NCBI RefSeq assembly: GCF_005405145.1
Contig: NZ_BJDM01000001.1
Span: 1-64,000 of the forward strand
Origin: Paucilactobacillus kaifaensis
GTDB taxonomy: Bacteria; Bacillota; Bacilli; Lactobacillales; Lactobacillaceae
DNA: 64,000 nt
Direction: 5' to 3'
Program-made: the position numbers and the translations under genes
Shown here: positions 20,242 to 28,819 of the stretch, in pieces
How the letters are laid out: every line of letters starts with the position of its first letter
Numbering within the stretch: the first letter of the stretch is position 1
Notes under the pieces: generated by a model
What the model saw: the letters and a program-made list of their open reading frames with translations, nothing else
Told to the model about the DNA's origin: nothing
Databases searched by the model: none

Positions 20242-20368
20242 GAAACATGCAAAAGCCACAGACGTCTGTGAGCAAACAAATAATCGTAATTAATAAATTC
20301 AAAACTAAATTTATCAATTACGATTATTTGTTTGCCCTACGACAGCTAAAAGTATCGTTTTGGGCTCT
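20242..20368 (+). repeat. Hairpin element E8
   Basis: GAAACATG at 20242; right end GGGCTCT at 20368. The main stem of about 28 bp starts GCAAACAAATAATCGTAATT. The outer arms are more degenerate (GACGTCTGTGAG against AGCTGTCGTAGG). The ktrA stop codon TAG (20367-20369) overlaps the right end. Confidence 0.8.
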
Positions 20369-21029
20369 ATTTTGATAACTCACTGTCCAAATGTTCAACA
20401 TCAATTGTTTCACCAATCACTGATAATGTATCTCCTTTTTCAATTGTTGCATCGGCAGGTGGTGAAACTTGCACGTCTTTACCACGTCTGATTGCCACCA
20501 AGGTCAGACCGTATTTTTCGCGAAAATTCAGTTCAGTCAATGTTTTGCCAGTCAGTTTTGTATTTTCAACTCTAATTTCGGCTAGCGTATAAGTATCACT
20601 GAGAGCCAAATAATTTAAAATGTTATGACTTAACAATCTCCGAGCAATTCTTTGACCCATATCGCGCTCGGGAAAAACAATTTGATCGGCACCAATTTTT
20701 TGAAGCGCTCGACCATGAATGGTTGTTTCTGCTTTAGCAACGATGTGTTTAGCTCCAAGCTCCTTTGCGATCAATGTTGACATGACACTTGCTTGAATGT
20801 TTTGTCCCAGGGCAATAACAACATGATCGAAACTGCCTAAATCTAAATCACGCATGGCATCTTCATCTTGAGCGTCAGCAATTACTGCTTGTGTCACCAA
20901 ATCTTTATAGCTAGTGATCAATTCTTCATTATTATCAATTGCTAAGACATCTTGCCCAGCTGCCACTAATGACTGACAGACACTCAGGCCAAAACGCCCC
21001 AGTCCAATAACCGCAAATGTTTGTTTCAT
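20367..21029 (-). CDS. ktrA: Potassium uptake regulatory subunit KtrA/TrkA
   Basis: Cytosolic RCK ring subunit that gates the K+ channel-like partner in response to nucleotides. The 220-aa protein has the Rossmann motif GLGRFG at 9-14, followed by AIDNNEE, which contacts the ribose. A C-terminal RCK_C (TrkA_C) domain lies at about residues 140-215. It lies 26 bp after the membrane subunit gene on the same strand. One RCK unit per chain fits KtrA rather than the double TrkA of enterobacteria. Confidence 0.93.
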   Translation of the reverse strand: MKQTFAVIGLGRFGLSVCQSLVAAGQDVLAIDNNEELITSYKDLVTQAVIADAQDEDAMRDLDLGSFDHVVIALGQNIQASVMSTLIAKELGAKHIVAKAETTIHGRALQKIGADQIVFPERDMGQRIARRLLSHNILNYLALSDTYTLAEIRVENTKLTGKTLTELNFREKYGLTLVAIRRGKDVQVSPPADATIEKGDTLSVIGETIDVEHLDSELSK

Positions 21030-21055
21030 TTGATTTCCCTCAATTCGTTGTGTAG

Positions 21056-22402
21056 TTACCCAATCATGACGCCCTCTTCAACATAACGGTACCGTTTTTG
21101 TGGGTGATCAGAATTCAAGACTGTAAACATAACCGTAAAGATTCCAACTCGGCCGATAAACATCAGCACCATAATAATTATTTTTCCAAGCAAGGTTAAA
21201 TGTGGCGTTAGTCCCATCGTCATTCCTGCCGTACCAAAGGCTGATAATACTTCAAAAACGATGTACTCGATACCAAATTGTTTCGGCACTGTTTCAACTG
21301 TTGCTAATATCATGATAGCAATAACCACAATAATCGCAGCAATAAAAATCAACATTGAGGCCCGAAAAACATTGTTTTGTGTGAACCGGCGATGGCCAAA
21401 CTCAACATCCTCATTGCCCCGCAGTACCGCCCAGCTTTGCAACCACAAAATTCCAATCGTTGTCGTTTTGATCCCCCCGGCAGTTGACCCTGAGGTACCA
21501 CCGATAAACATCAACACCATCGTCAACACGATTCCGGCCATTGATAGTTTAGAATATGGCATCACGTCCAATCCTGCTGTTCTGGGCGCCACTGCTAAAA
21601 AGAACGTATCCATAAACCGTGCCCATCCATTAGCTGTATCCTTTAATTGGTGGAACTGATTTTCTGTTAACCAAAATAATGCTGTGGCACCAACTAACAA
21701 AACAGCCGTAGTAGCCAATGCAATCTTAGTATGTAATGAAATCAAATGTTTTTTATGCCATAGCAAAACATCTCGCCATACCAAAAAACCGAGCCCACCA
21801 GCAATAATCAAAACAGATAAAACAAAAATTAAATATGGATCATTCCCAAAGTTTTCCAAGCTATTACCAAATAGGTCAAAACCAGCATTACAAAAACTCA
21901 TAATAGAATGAAATACACTGTAGTAAGTTCCCTTAAGCCACCCATATCGTGGCACAAAATCGAGCATTAGAAAGCCAACCCCAATTGCCTGAATTGCTAA
22001 CGACAGACTAATTACATATTTCATCACCGTTTTAACATCTGCTAAGGTCTCTAAATTTAAGGATTCTTTAACTAACACACGCGTAGTAAGATTGGGCTGA
22101 CGTCGCAACATTGAAAACAATAAAACTGTGAATGTCATAAAACCCAACCCACCAATTTCAACCAAGATCATGATGATAATCTGCCCAAAGATAGACCAAT
22201 GCGCGGCTGTATTCAGGGTTGTTAACCCCGTAACACACGTTGCAGATGTTGCCGTAAAAAGAGCATCACTATATTTCGTCACCATCCCAGGGTGGGTAGC
22301 AATTGGCAACATTAATAGTAAGCTACCAATAATAATAATGGCACCAAATCCTAAGGTTAATATTTTGGGTAATGATAAACGCTGTTGTTGTATTTTTTGC
22401 AT
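21056..22402 (-). CDS. ktrB: Potassium uptake membrane subunit KtrB/TrkH family
   Basis: Na+-dependent K+ translocating subunit with four channel-like repeats. The 448-aa protein carries the selectivity-filter-like segments TATSATCVTGLTT, SIMSFCNAGFDLFG, GGTSGSTAGGIKTTT and SAFGTAGMTMGLT, one per repeat, each centred on a conserved Gly. ATG start at 22402 gives MQKIQQQRLSLPKILTLGFG. First gene of a ktrB-ktrA pair on the minus strand. Confidence 0.94.
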   Translation of the reverse strand: MQKIQQQRLSLPKILTLGFGAIIIIGSLLLMLPIATHPGMVTKYSDALFTATSATCVTGLTTLNTAAHWSIFGQIIIMILVEIGGLGFMTFTVLLFSMLRRQPNLTTRVLVKESLNLETLADVKTVMKYVISLSLAIQAIGVGFLMLDFVPRYGWLKGTYYSVFHSIMSFCNAGFDLFGNSLENFGNDPYLIFVLSVLIIAGGLGFLVWRDVLLWHKKHLISLHTKIALATTAVLLVGATALFWLTENQFHQLKDTANGWARFMDTFFLAVAPRTAGLDVMPYSKLSMAGIVLTMVLMFIGGTSGSTAGGIKTTTIGILWLQSWAVLRGNEDVEFGHRRFTQNNVFRASMLIFIAAIIVVIAIMILATVETVPKQFGIEYIVFEVLSAFGTAGMTMGLTPHLTLLGKIIIMVLMFIGRVGIFTVMFTVLNSDHPQKRYRYVEEGVMIG

Positions 22403-22514
22403 TTAAGCTCGCTCACTTTTTTTGTTTCTAAGTTGTTTGTAAGCTAATTATGGCATATTTATCCTGCTATTAACATTCTTTCGATTAATTTATTAGTTGG
22501 GCTTGCACTGTTTT

Positions 22515-22898
22515 TAGTCGTGTTTACTGCCACAAAAGCTTCCGTATAACAATAAAACCACCAACATGATTCACAACCCAAATCATATTGGTGGTTTTAC
22601 CGTTATACTCCAGCCTTTAATCGTGACTGTTCACACTGTTTTATAGTCGTGCTCACCGCCACAAAAGCTTCCGTATAACAATAAAAACACCAACATGATT
22701 CACAACCCAAATCATATTGGCGGTTTTACCGTTATACTCCAGCTTTTAAACGTGGCTGTTCACACTGTTTTTTAGTCGTGCTCGATGTGGCACATACCTA
22801 GGGATAAGCTAATAATGATCATTAATAAATCATATACCGATTTATCAATGATCATTATTAGCTTATCCTACGGCATCTGAGCGCCACGACGAACACTG
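22515..22898 (+). repeat. Hairpin element cluster E9 (three full units)
   Basis: Three complete elements at a 129-bp period, with GTCGTG starts at 22517, 22646 and 22775. Units a and b are nearly identical (main stem GTATAAC...AAAACC). Unit c has the same ends but a completely different stem, GGATAAGCTAATAATGATC, and still pairs arm to arm with TAG against GTA in the 3x3 loop. The right arm of unit c encodes the last 11 residues and the stop of the neighbouring amidotransferase. The cluster fills the ktrB-puuD gap together with about 110 bp of upstream ktrB leader. Confidence 0.88.
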
Positions 22899-23615
22899 TT
22901 TAATAAATAAATTAAAAATTTCCTGCATTGATTCATCCGTTTTAGTCAACCACTCTGGGTGAAACTGTACCCCGCGAACCTCATGATCACGGCTTTCAAT
23001 CGCTTCTATCACTCCATCATTACTCGTGGCTGTTACCTGTAGTGATGGTGCTAATTGATGAATAATTTGGTGATGCACAGAATTGACTCGGTGTTCTTCA
23101 CCCAGCAATGGTTGCAACCAAGAATTTGGCTTAATTTTAATCTGATGTGTCTCAGTCTCTACTGGTGTTGGCTGTTGATCATGTTTTAACATCAGCTTTG
23201 AATTTGCTAGTGATAAGTCCTGATATAAACTACCACCTTCCGCAATATTAATCAGTTGCATTCCGCGGCAAATACCCAAAATCGGTTTGTGTTGTTGCCG
23301 GGCATACTGGTAAATTGCCAATTCAAATGCATCACGTCTCTGGTCGATTTCACCAAGTAATTTTGATGGTTGTTCACCATACAACTGGGGGTCAGAATCT
23401 TCACCACCAATGAAAAATAGTTCGTCCACTTGATCAACATATTCATTAACCAATTCATCCAGATCTGTTTTAGCAACGGGCAAAACAACTGGCAATCCTC
23501 CAGCCGCTGTAATAGCTGCTATATTTACATTTTGCACGTATTCAAATTGACTATCAATAAATTGATTATCTGCATGATTCATTTCTGCACTCAAAATCCC
23601 TACTATTGGTCTCAT
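22863..23615 (-). CDS. Class I glutamine amidotransferase-like hydrolase (gamma-Glu-GABA hydrolase / PuuD family)
   Basis: Member of the peptidase C26 family that cleaves gamma-glutamyl amide bonds. The 250-aa protein has ILGICRGMQLIN, which places the nucleophile Cys in the GxCRGxQ elbow, and GVQFHPEW with the catalytic His-Glu pair. The ATG at 23615 (MRPIVGILSAE) follows an AGGTGA site 9 bp after the glnQ stop; a GTG at 23624 is also in frame. Co-transcription with glnQ suggests a glutamine-related role (inference). The last 11 residues (QCSSWRSDAVG) come from hairpin element E9. Confidence 0.88.
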   Translation of the reverse strand: MRPIVGILSAEMNHADNQFIDSQFEYVQNVNIAAITAAGGLPVVLPVAKTDLDELVNEYVDQVDELFFIGGEDSDPQLYGEQPSKLLGEIDQRRDAFELAIYQYARQQHKPILGICRGMQLINIAEGGSLYQDLSLANSKLMLKHDQQPTPVETETHQIKIKPNSWLQPLLGEEHRVNSVHHQIIHQLAPSLQVTATSNDGVIEAIESRDHEVRGVQFHPEWLTKTDESMQEIFNLFIKQCSSWRSDAVG

Positions 23616-23624
23616 AATCTTCAC

Positions 23625-24368
23625 CTACACATTCAATACTTTATTCAAAAAGGTTTGCGTAGCCTCTTGTTGTGGATGATCAAAAACAGCTTCCGGAGTC
23701 CCTTCTTCTTGAATTAATCCATCATGGAAAAAGACAACCCGATCGGCCACACTTTTAGCAAATCCCATTTCATGAGTCACCACAATCATGGTCATTCCCT
23801 GTTGGGCCAATTGTTTCATAACGGCCAACACGTCTCCAACCATTTCCGGATCAAGTGCTGAAGTTGGTTCATCAAATAACATAACATCAGGTTGCATCGC
23901 TAGTGCTCTTGCAATAGCAACTCGTTGTTGCTGCCCACCTGATAATTGGCTGGGCATTGCTTGTGCTTTTTCGCTTAGCCCGACAATATCCAAATAGTGC
24001 ATAGCCTGTTTTTGGGCTTCCTGATCATCTACTTTGTTTAGTTGCGTTGGTGCCAGGGTAATATTCTTCAAAACATTTAGATGAGGAAACAGATTAAAAT
24101 GTTGAAATACCATTCCAATATTTTGACGTACTAAATCCAAATTAGTTTTAGGATCACTGATATCATACCCATCAATATAAACATGCCCGCTGGTCGGATC
24201 CTCAAGTTTATTTAAGCATCGAAGAAACGTACTTTTCCCCGAACCTGATGGTCCAATCATGCAGACGACTTCATTAATTTTTACGTTCAAATTAACACCT
24301 TTTAAGATCTCATTATCACCAAAACTTTTATGCAAATCTTCCACTTGTACCTTATAACCCTTATCCAT
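23625..24368 (-). CDS. glnQ: Polar amino-acid ABC transporter ATPase (GlnQ)
   Basis: Energises glutamine/glutamate-type uptake with the GlnP fusion protein. The 247-aa protein has Walker A GPSGSGKS at 39-46, the Q-loop, signature [15 protein letters not shown], Walker B VMLFDEP and the His switch VVTHEMGFA. Length and motifs are standard for PAAT ATPases. In the expected operon order it follows glnP, but a 307-bp hairpin array (E10) separates the two genes. Confidence 0.95.
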   Translation of the reverse strand: MDKGYKVQVEDLHKSFGDNEILKGVNLNVKINEVVCMIGPSGSGKSTFLRCLNKLEDPTSGHVYIDGYDISDPKTNLDLVRQNIGMVFQHFNLFPHLNVLKNITLAPTQLNKVDDQEAQKQAMHYLDIVGLSEKAQAMPSQLSGGQQQRVAIARALAMQPDVMLFDEPTSALDPEMVGDVLAVMKQLAQQGMTMIVVTHEMGFAKSVADRVVFFHDGLIQEEGTPEAVFDHPQQEATQTFLNKVLNV

Positions 24369-24408
24369 TTGGCATTACCTCACTTATTAGTTTGTGATTT
24401 AAATATCC

Positions 24409-24715
24409 GAAACGTGTAAAATAACCCAGCTTCCTATGGTATAAGCCAACAACTGCTTGTCCTTCTTAAACCCGAAGCTCTTAACCGATTTTTATTTTTT
24501 AAAACGTGTAAAATAACCCAGCTTCCTATGGTATAAGCCAACAACTGCTTGTCCTTCTCGAACCCGAAGCTCTTGACCGATCTTTATTTTTTAAAACGTG
24601 TAAAATAACCCAGCTTCCTATTGTATAAGCCAACAACTGCTTGTCCTTCTTGAACCCGAAGCACAAGCAGTTGTTGGCTTATACCACGGAAGCTAAACGG
24701 GTTATTTTACACTCT
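24409..24715 (+). repeat. Hairpin element array E10 (three units)
   Basis: Three left arms at a 92-bp period (AACGTG at 24411, 24503 and 24595). The first two units stop soon after the loop and continue into the next unit. Only the third has the right arm, ending CACTCT at 24710-24715. The full stem pairs AAAATAACCC, AGCTTCC and GGTATAAGCCAACAACTGC. The glnP stop TAA (24707-24709) and its last two codons lie in the right terminus. The array separates glnP from glnQ. Confidence 0.9.
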
Positions 24716-26173
24716 CATTCTCTTTTGAACATAGTTAGATAACCACGTTAATAGTGTTATTACCACAATATACATCACCGCAATGATTGTCCAGACCTTA
24801 AAACCCTCCATGTTTTTTGAAATAATAACCGTTCCAGTCTGGGTTAACTCCATCACTCCAATCGCAGATAAGATTGAAGTATCTTTTAAGGTGATAATAA
24901 ACTGATTAATAAAAGATGGAATCATGAATTTTATTCCTTGTGGTGCAATAACCTTCCATAGAGCACGATTATATGGCAATCCCAGACTGCGGGCAGCCTC
25001 CCATTGTCCTCGATCCACTGCTTTGAAACCACCCTTTACAAATGCACCAATGTAAGCACCTTCGTTCAAGGTTAACGTGATAATGCCAGCCGTAAACAAT
25101 GGAATTTTATGACCAATTACATCTGGCATCCCAATATAAATAAAGAAAGCCAATACCATCATTGGTAAGCCTCGGAAAAGGTACGTAAACGTACTAGCCG
25201 TCCATGGTAGTACCTTTCCATCCGAAATGCCCATCACTCCTAAAACCATGCCTAAGACGGTGGCACAAATAATTCCAAGGACTGCCAATTCAATTGTCAT
25301 CCACAAACCACTTAGCAATGAATTGCCATTATTTTTAATTAAACCAAAAATTGTTCGCTGACTGGCAGTATCAGTTTTGACAACATTACCTTTTAAATAC
25401 TTATCAATAATTTTTTGTAACTCTCCGCTCTTTTTTAAGGATGCCAATCCAGCATTAAACTTATGCAGTAATTCTTGATTTGCGCCTTTTTTAACTGCGA
25501 ATGCTACTGGAGTTGTCTTAGCTGGTTTAGTCACAATTTTAAGTGGAATGCCGTTCAAAATTCCATATTTTAAAACTGGACCATCATCAAATGTGGCCAC
25601 CGTTCCACCATTGTGCACATCATTCCACATTGTATTTGAATCATTGAAATATTTAATTTTAAAGCCATATTTCTTTTGTAGCGATTCACCATAAGTTGCA
25701 CCGGTAGTTCCAGCCTTCAAGGCCACTGTTTTGCCTTTTAAATCCTTAAACGAGGTGATTTTACTTTTCTTGTCCACTGCCATCACTTCACCAGCGTTAT
25801 AGTAGGGCGTTGAAAAATCAAAGGTACTTTTTCGAGCCTCTGTGACACTCACGCCAGCCATCATGCCATCAATTTGACCGGCCTGAACCGCTTGCAGCTG
25901 TGCATTAAAGCCCATGACCTTTAACTTATATTTGAAATGTTCCTTTTTGGCAATTGCATTAAGGATATCCATATCAATTCCATTGTTTTTGCCATTATAT
26001 GAACCATCTTTACTTTCAATTTCATAAGGTTCAAAGGTTGTTCCAGTTCCAATTGTATATGTAGTTTCAGCATGTACAGCTTGCTGATTAAAATAAATAA
26101 ACCCTAAACCACAAATTACCGCTACTAAAGACCATGACCAGTATTTTATTTTCTTATGTTGTTGCATTGTCAT
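24707..26173 (-). CDS. glnP: Glutamine ABC transporter substrate-binding/permease fusion (GlnP)
   Basis: A single 488-aa chain combines an N-terminal membrane/signal segment (about residues 12-34), an extracytoplasmic binding domain of the SBP_bac_3 type (about 40-262, YTIGTGTTFEPYE at its start) and a C-terminal permease domain with the EAARSLGLPYNRALW coupling motif (EAAxxxG). This fusion is typical of lactic acid bacteria. It pairs with the downstream glnQ ATPase. The last two codons and the stop fall within hairpin array E10. Confidence 0.94.
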   Translation of the reverse strand: MTMQQHKKIKYWSWSLVAVICGLGFIYFNQQAVHAETTYTIGTGTTFEPYEIESKDGSYNGKNNGIDMDILNAIAKKEHFKYKLKVMGFNAQLQAVQAGQIDGMMAGVSVTEARKSTFDFSTPYYNAGEVMAVDKKSKITSFKDLKGKTVALKAGTTGATYGESLQKKYGFKIKYFNDSNTMWNDVHNGGTVATFDDGPVLKYGILNGIPLKIVTKPAKTTPVAFAVKKGANQELLHKFNAGLASLKKSGELQKIIDKYLKGNVVKTDTASQRTIFGLIKNNGNSLLSGLWMTIELAVLGIICATVLGMVLGVMGISDGKVLPWTASTFTYLFRGLPMMVLAFFIYIGMPDVIGHKIPLFTAGIITLTLNEGAYIGAFVKGGFKAVDRGQWEAARSLGLPYNRALWKVIAPQGIKFMIPSFINQFIITLKDTSILSAIGVMELTQTGTVIISKNMEGFKVWTIIAVMYIVVITLLTWLSNYVQKRMRV

Positions 26174-26325
26174 TCCTTCTTTCCATCAAAAAAAGCTTGT
26201 AGATAACCTAACACTTAATTTGATTAAGTCCTATAGTTGTCGCACAAGTTGTTGTTTTCAAACGGATTAAGTGATATTTACTTTGTAAATTAAGGTTTTT
26301 TGTGGTGATTTGGTTAATAAAAATA

Positions 26326-26452
26326 AGAGTGTGAAAAATCGCGTTCAAGGAACGTAGTGCAACGTAAAAATGTCACTGATATAGGTGGAAATCACCTATA
26401 TCAGTGACATTTTTGGGTTACACGCAGTTCCCTGCGATTTTTAGCACGTTTA
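26326..26452 (-). repeat. Hairpin element E11
   Basis: AGAGTG at 26326 and CACGTTTA at 26445. The outer stem AAAAATCGC, the GGAAC helix, the GTA/TGC internal loop and the main stem AAAAATGTCACTGATATAGG pair arm to arm, and the AGAGTG-side arm has the extra bases GTTC. It lies in the glnP upstream region (26174-26513), which otherwise holds AT-rich sequence where the glnP promoter must be. Confidence 0.85.
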
Positions 26453-26513
26453 ATCAAAAATTATAGACAGCGAGCTGGCTTGAAAAAAATCAGCATTCAT
26501 ACTAAATTATTTT

Positions 26514-26943
26514 GAAACGTGTTCGCTGAGGCAAATGTCTAGGGCTAAACCATAAATGGTAATCAAACAATCATAGTTCGATTGTTTGATTACCATCCTC
26601 CAGCATCCTATTTTGAAACGTGTTCGCTGAGGCAGATGTCTAGGGCTAAACCGTAAATGGTAATCAAACAATCATAGTTCAATTGTTCAATTACCATCCT
26701 TCAACATCCTATTTTGAAACGTGTTCGCTGAGGCAGATGTCTAAGGCTAAACCGTAAATGGTAATCAAACAATCATAGTTCAATTGTTCAATTACCATCC
26801 TTCAACATCCTATTTCGAAACGTGTTCGCTGAGGCAGATGTCTAGGGCTAAACCATAAATGGTAATCAAACAATCATAGTTCGATTGTTCAATTACCATT
26901 TATGGTTTAGCCTACGACATCTTAACGCCTCAGCTCACACTCT
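26514..26943 (+). repeat. Hairpin element array E12 (four units)
   Basis: Four units of 101 bp starting GAAACGTG at 26514, 26615, 26716 and 26817. Units 1-3 contain the left arm, the loop and about 17 bp of the returning stem and are then cut. Unit 4 is complete and ends CACTCT (26938-26943). Best example of the fold: GCTGAGGC, then GATGTC, then TAG against GTA, then GGCTAAACCATAAATGG, with GTTAA extra on the right arm. The lplA stop TAA immediately adjoins the right end. Confidence 0.93.
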
Positions 26944-27966
26944 TTACTCTAACATCAAATCCGCCAACTCTTCCGCCGACACCTTGCCAAGATTCTTTTC
27001 TAACTGTCCTTCGTTAAACGCAACAATCAAATCTTGGCGATCGTAGTTCACGCCAATTAAGTTTTTTTCAATTTTACTGATGTCTCCACCCGTAATGAAA
27101 TCACCATAAATTTTGAACTGACTCACTTTGCCATCACTAACCGTGAAATTGAATGCTACAGTGCCAATATCAAAATGCTTGGAACGATATTCTTTATAAC
27201 CTGGGTTTTCACCATAATTCCATTGGTCAGTATCGTACTTACCTGCTAAGCGTTGGTCAATAACTTTCCAGTCGTGATCACTTAAATGATAAGTTTCAAT
27301 TTCACTAAGATCATTGACTCCAAAAATATGGCAAATTAGTGCATTTTTAAATTCTTCTGTTGTCCAATTTTGGTATTCCGACTTTAAAAATGGTTTTATA
27401 TTCGTCACTCTGCTGTTAACTGAAGCAACCCCTTTTGAAGCTAACTTATCTTTTTCAGGGGTCAGCACTTCATTTGCAGCTTCATTATTTAAATCATACA
27501 TGAGCGTACCACCAGCTGCATACGAATCACCAACCTTAAACATTGTCATGCCCGAAAACTTTTGGTCATTGACAACCATATCATTGCGACCGCGCATTTG
27601 TGCATCAGTGGCACCAAAATCATGTAACGCCTCCAAAATAGGATCTGCAATTGCATGAAAGTTACCAAAATTACCGTCATCACCAATCACAATATTTTCA
27701 AAGATGATATTACCAAAATCGTGATACACGGCACCACCACCGGATGTTCGACGCACTAAACTAATGTTATGCTTTTTTAAATATGGCAAATCAACTTCGT
27801 CGTATGCGTTTTGATTTACACCAATAATCACTGATGGTTGATTGATATAGACAATTAGACCATGCCCCGGTAGACGTAAATCGTTAACTAAGTAGTTATC
27901 TAAAGACTGGTTGATTGTTGCATCATAAACTGGTTTACCATTGCGAGTTGTATCAATTAAAAACAT
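26944..27966 (-). CDS. lplA: Lipoate-protein ligase A
   Basis: Activates scavenged lipoate with ATP and attaches it to 2-oxoacid dehydrogenase E2 or GcvH. The 340-aa protein has the lipoate-binding loop RRTSGGGAVYHD at 72-83, the RGRNDMVVNDQKFSG segment with the catalytic Lys, and a full C-terminal accessory domain. It is alone in its unit; no E2 or GcvH gene is in the window. The stop codon abuts hairpin array E12. Confidence 0.95.
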   Translation of the reverse strand: MFLIDTTRNGKPVYDATINQSLDNYLVNDLRLPGHGLIVYINQPSVIIGVNQNAYDEVDLPYLKKHNISLVRRTSGGGAVYHDFGNIIFENIVIGDDGNFGNFHAIADPILEALHDFGATDAQMRGRNDMVVNDQKFSGMTMFKVGDSYAAGGTLMYDLNNEAANEVLTPEKDKLASKGVASVNSRVTNIKPFLKSEYQNWTTEEFKNALICHIFGVNDLSEIETYHLSDHDWKVIDQRLAGKYDTDQWNYGENPGYKEYRSKHFDIGTVAFNFTVSDGKVSQFKIYGDFITGGDISKIEKNLIGVNYDRQDLIVAFNEGQLEKNLGKVSAEELADLMLE

Positions 27967-27994
27967 TTTTTTCGCTCCTCTTTAATTTTACTTA

Positions 27995-28112
27995 CACGTG
28001 TTCACTCGGCCAACTGTCTAGGACAATGTCACGAGCAGTGATTGAATAATTAAAAAACGATTATTCAGTCATCTTTCTTGGCATAATCTATGACAGTTTG
28101 ACGGCTTCGTTT
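27995..28112 (+). repeat. Degenerate hairpin element E13
   Basis: Left ACACGTG (27995). The shared helix AACTGTC with TAG against ATA is still visible, and TGAATAAT remains paired at the tip; the outer stem and the right terminus have decayed. It lies upstream of lplA and between two divergent units. Bases 28113-28244 contain AT-rich promoter sequence for the next plus-strand gene. Confidence 0.6.
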
Positions 28113-28244
28113 ACAATCTGTTAAGCGGTTTCAATTACTGCTATAATAACTCCAATTACAAATAGACACAAACCAAGATTGTTTGCTAACTTTTTTATAG
28201 CAAAAGACTTATACTACATGTAAATATGAAAAGGGGTCGATTAA

Positions 28245-28748
28245 ATGACAGCAGGAAAAGTGAACTTGAAAGCTGCACTAATTGCAGGTGGCGTAGCCGG
28301 AATTGTATCTGGATTAGTCAAATTGGGGTGGGAGAACATTTTACCTCCACGGACACCAGAGCGTGATCAAACAAATCCACCACAGCAGCTACTGCAACAA
28401 ATTGGTGTCCCTGCTTCAGTGACACATGCCACCTACACATATTCAGAACAGCAACTACCATTTGTTAGTTACTTAATTCATTTCGGTTTTTCGACATCTT
28501 TTGCAATGTTATATAGTGTTGGCGAACATTATGTGCCCGCAATTAGGGCAGGACAAGGCACAGCCTTTGGTCTATTTATTTGGGGTGCCTTCCATCATGG
28601 CATTATGCCAGCTTTACACACTATTCCACGAGTAAAAGACCAACCACTTGAGGAACACATTTCAGAGGCTCTTGGTCATATGGCATGGATGTGGACTAAC
28701 GATGCAGTCAGCAACCAGATTTATCAGAAACTAACAAAGAAAGTGTAA
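28245..28748 (+). CDS. YagU family (DUF1440) membrane protein
   Basis: Unknown function; in E. coli YagU is an inner-membrane protein linked to acid resistance. The 167-aa protein has hydrophobic segments at about 9-27, 65-85 and 100-118, and the conserved LGWENILPPRTPERD segment after the first helix, which is the strongest sign of the family. ATG at 28245 follows AAAAGGGG. It lies 71 bp before a GPH transporter on the same strand; a joint transcript is possible. Confidence 0.85.
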   Translation: MTAGKVNLKAALIAGGVAGIVSGLVKLGWENILPPRTPERDQTNPPQQLLQQIGVPASVTHATYTYSEQQLPFVSYLIHFGFSTSFAMLYSVGEHYVPAIRAGQGTAFGLFIWGAFHHGIMPALHTIPRVKDQPLEEHISEALGHMAWMWTNDAVSNQIYQKLTKKV

Positions 28749-28819
28749 GTACGAGCTCTCAAAGACAGCTTTAACCTTAGGTGTCTGCTCTAACAAACAC
28801 GTCTAATGGAAGTGAATAA

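Noticed and set aside
26514..26943. CRISPR-like array at 26.5-26.9 kb (also 24.4, 30.2 and 35.5 kb)
   Set aside because: Periods are 90-101 bp, the whole unit is repeated rather than repeat plus unique spacer, units are hairpins, and no cas gene is near.
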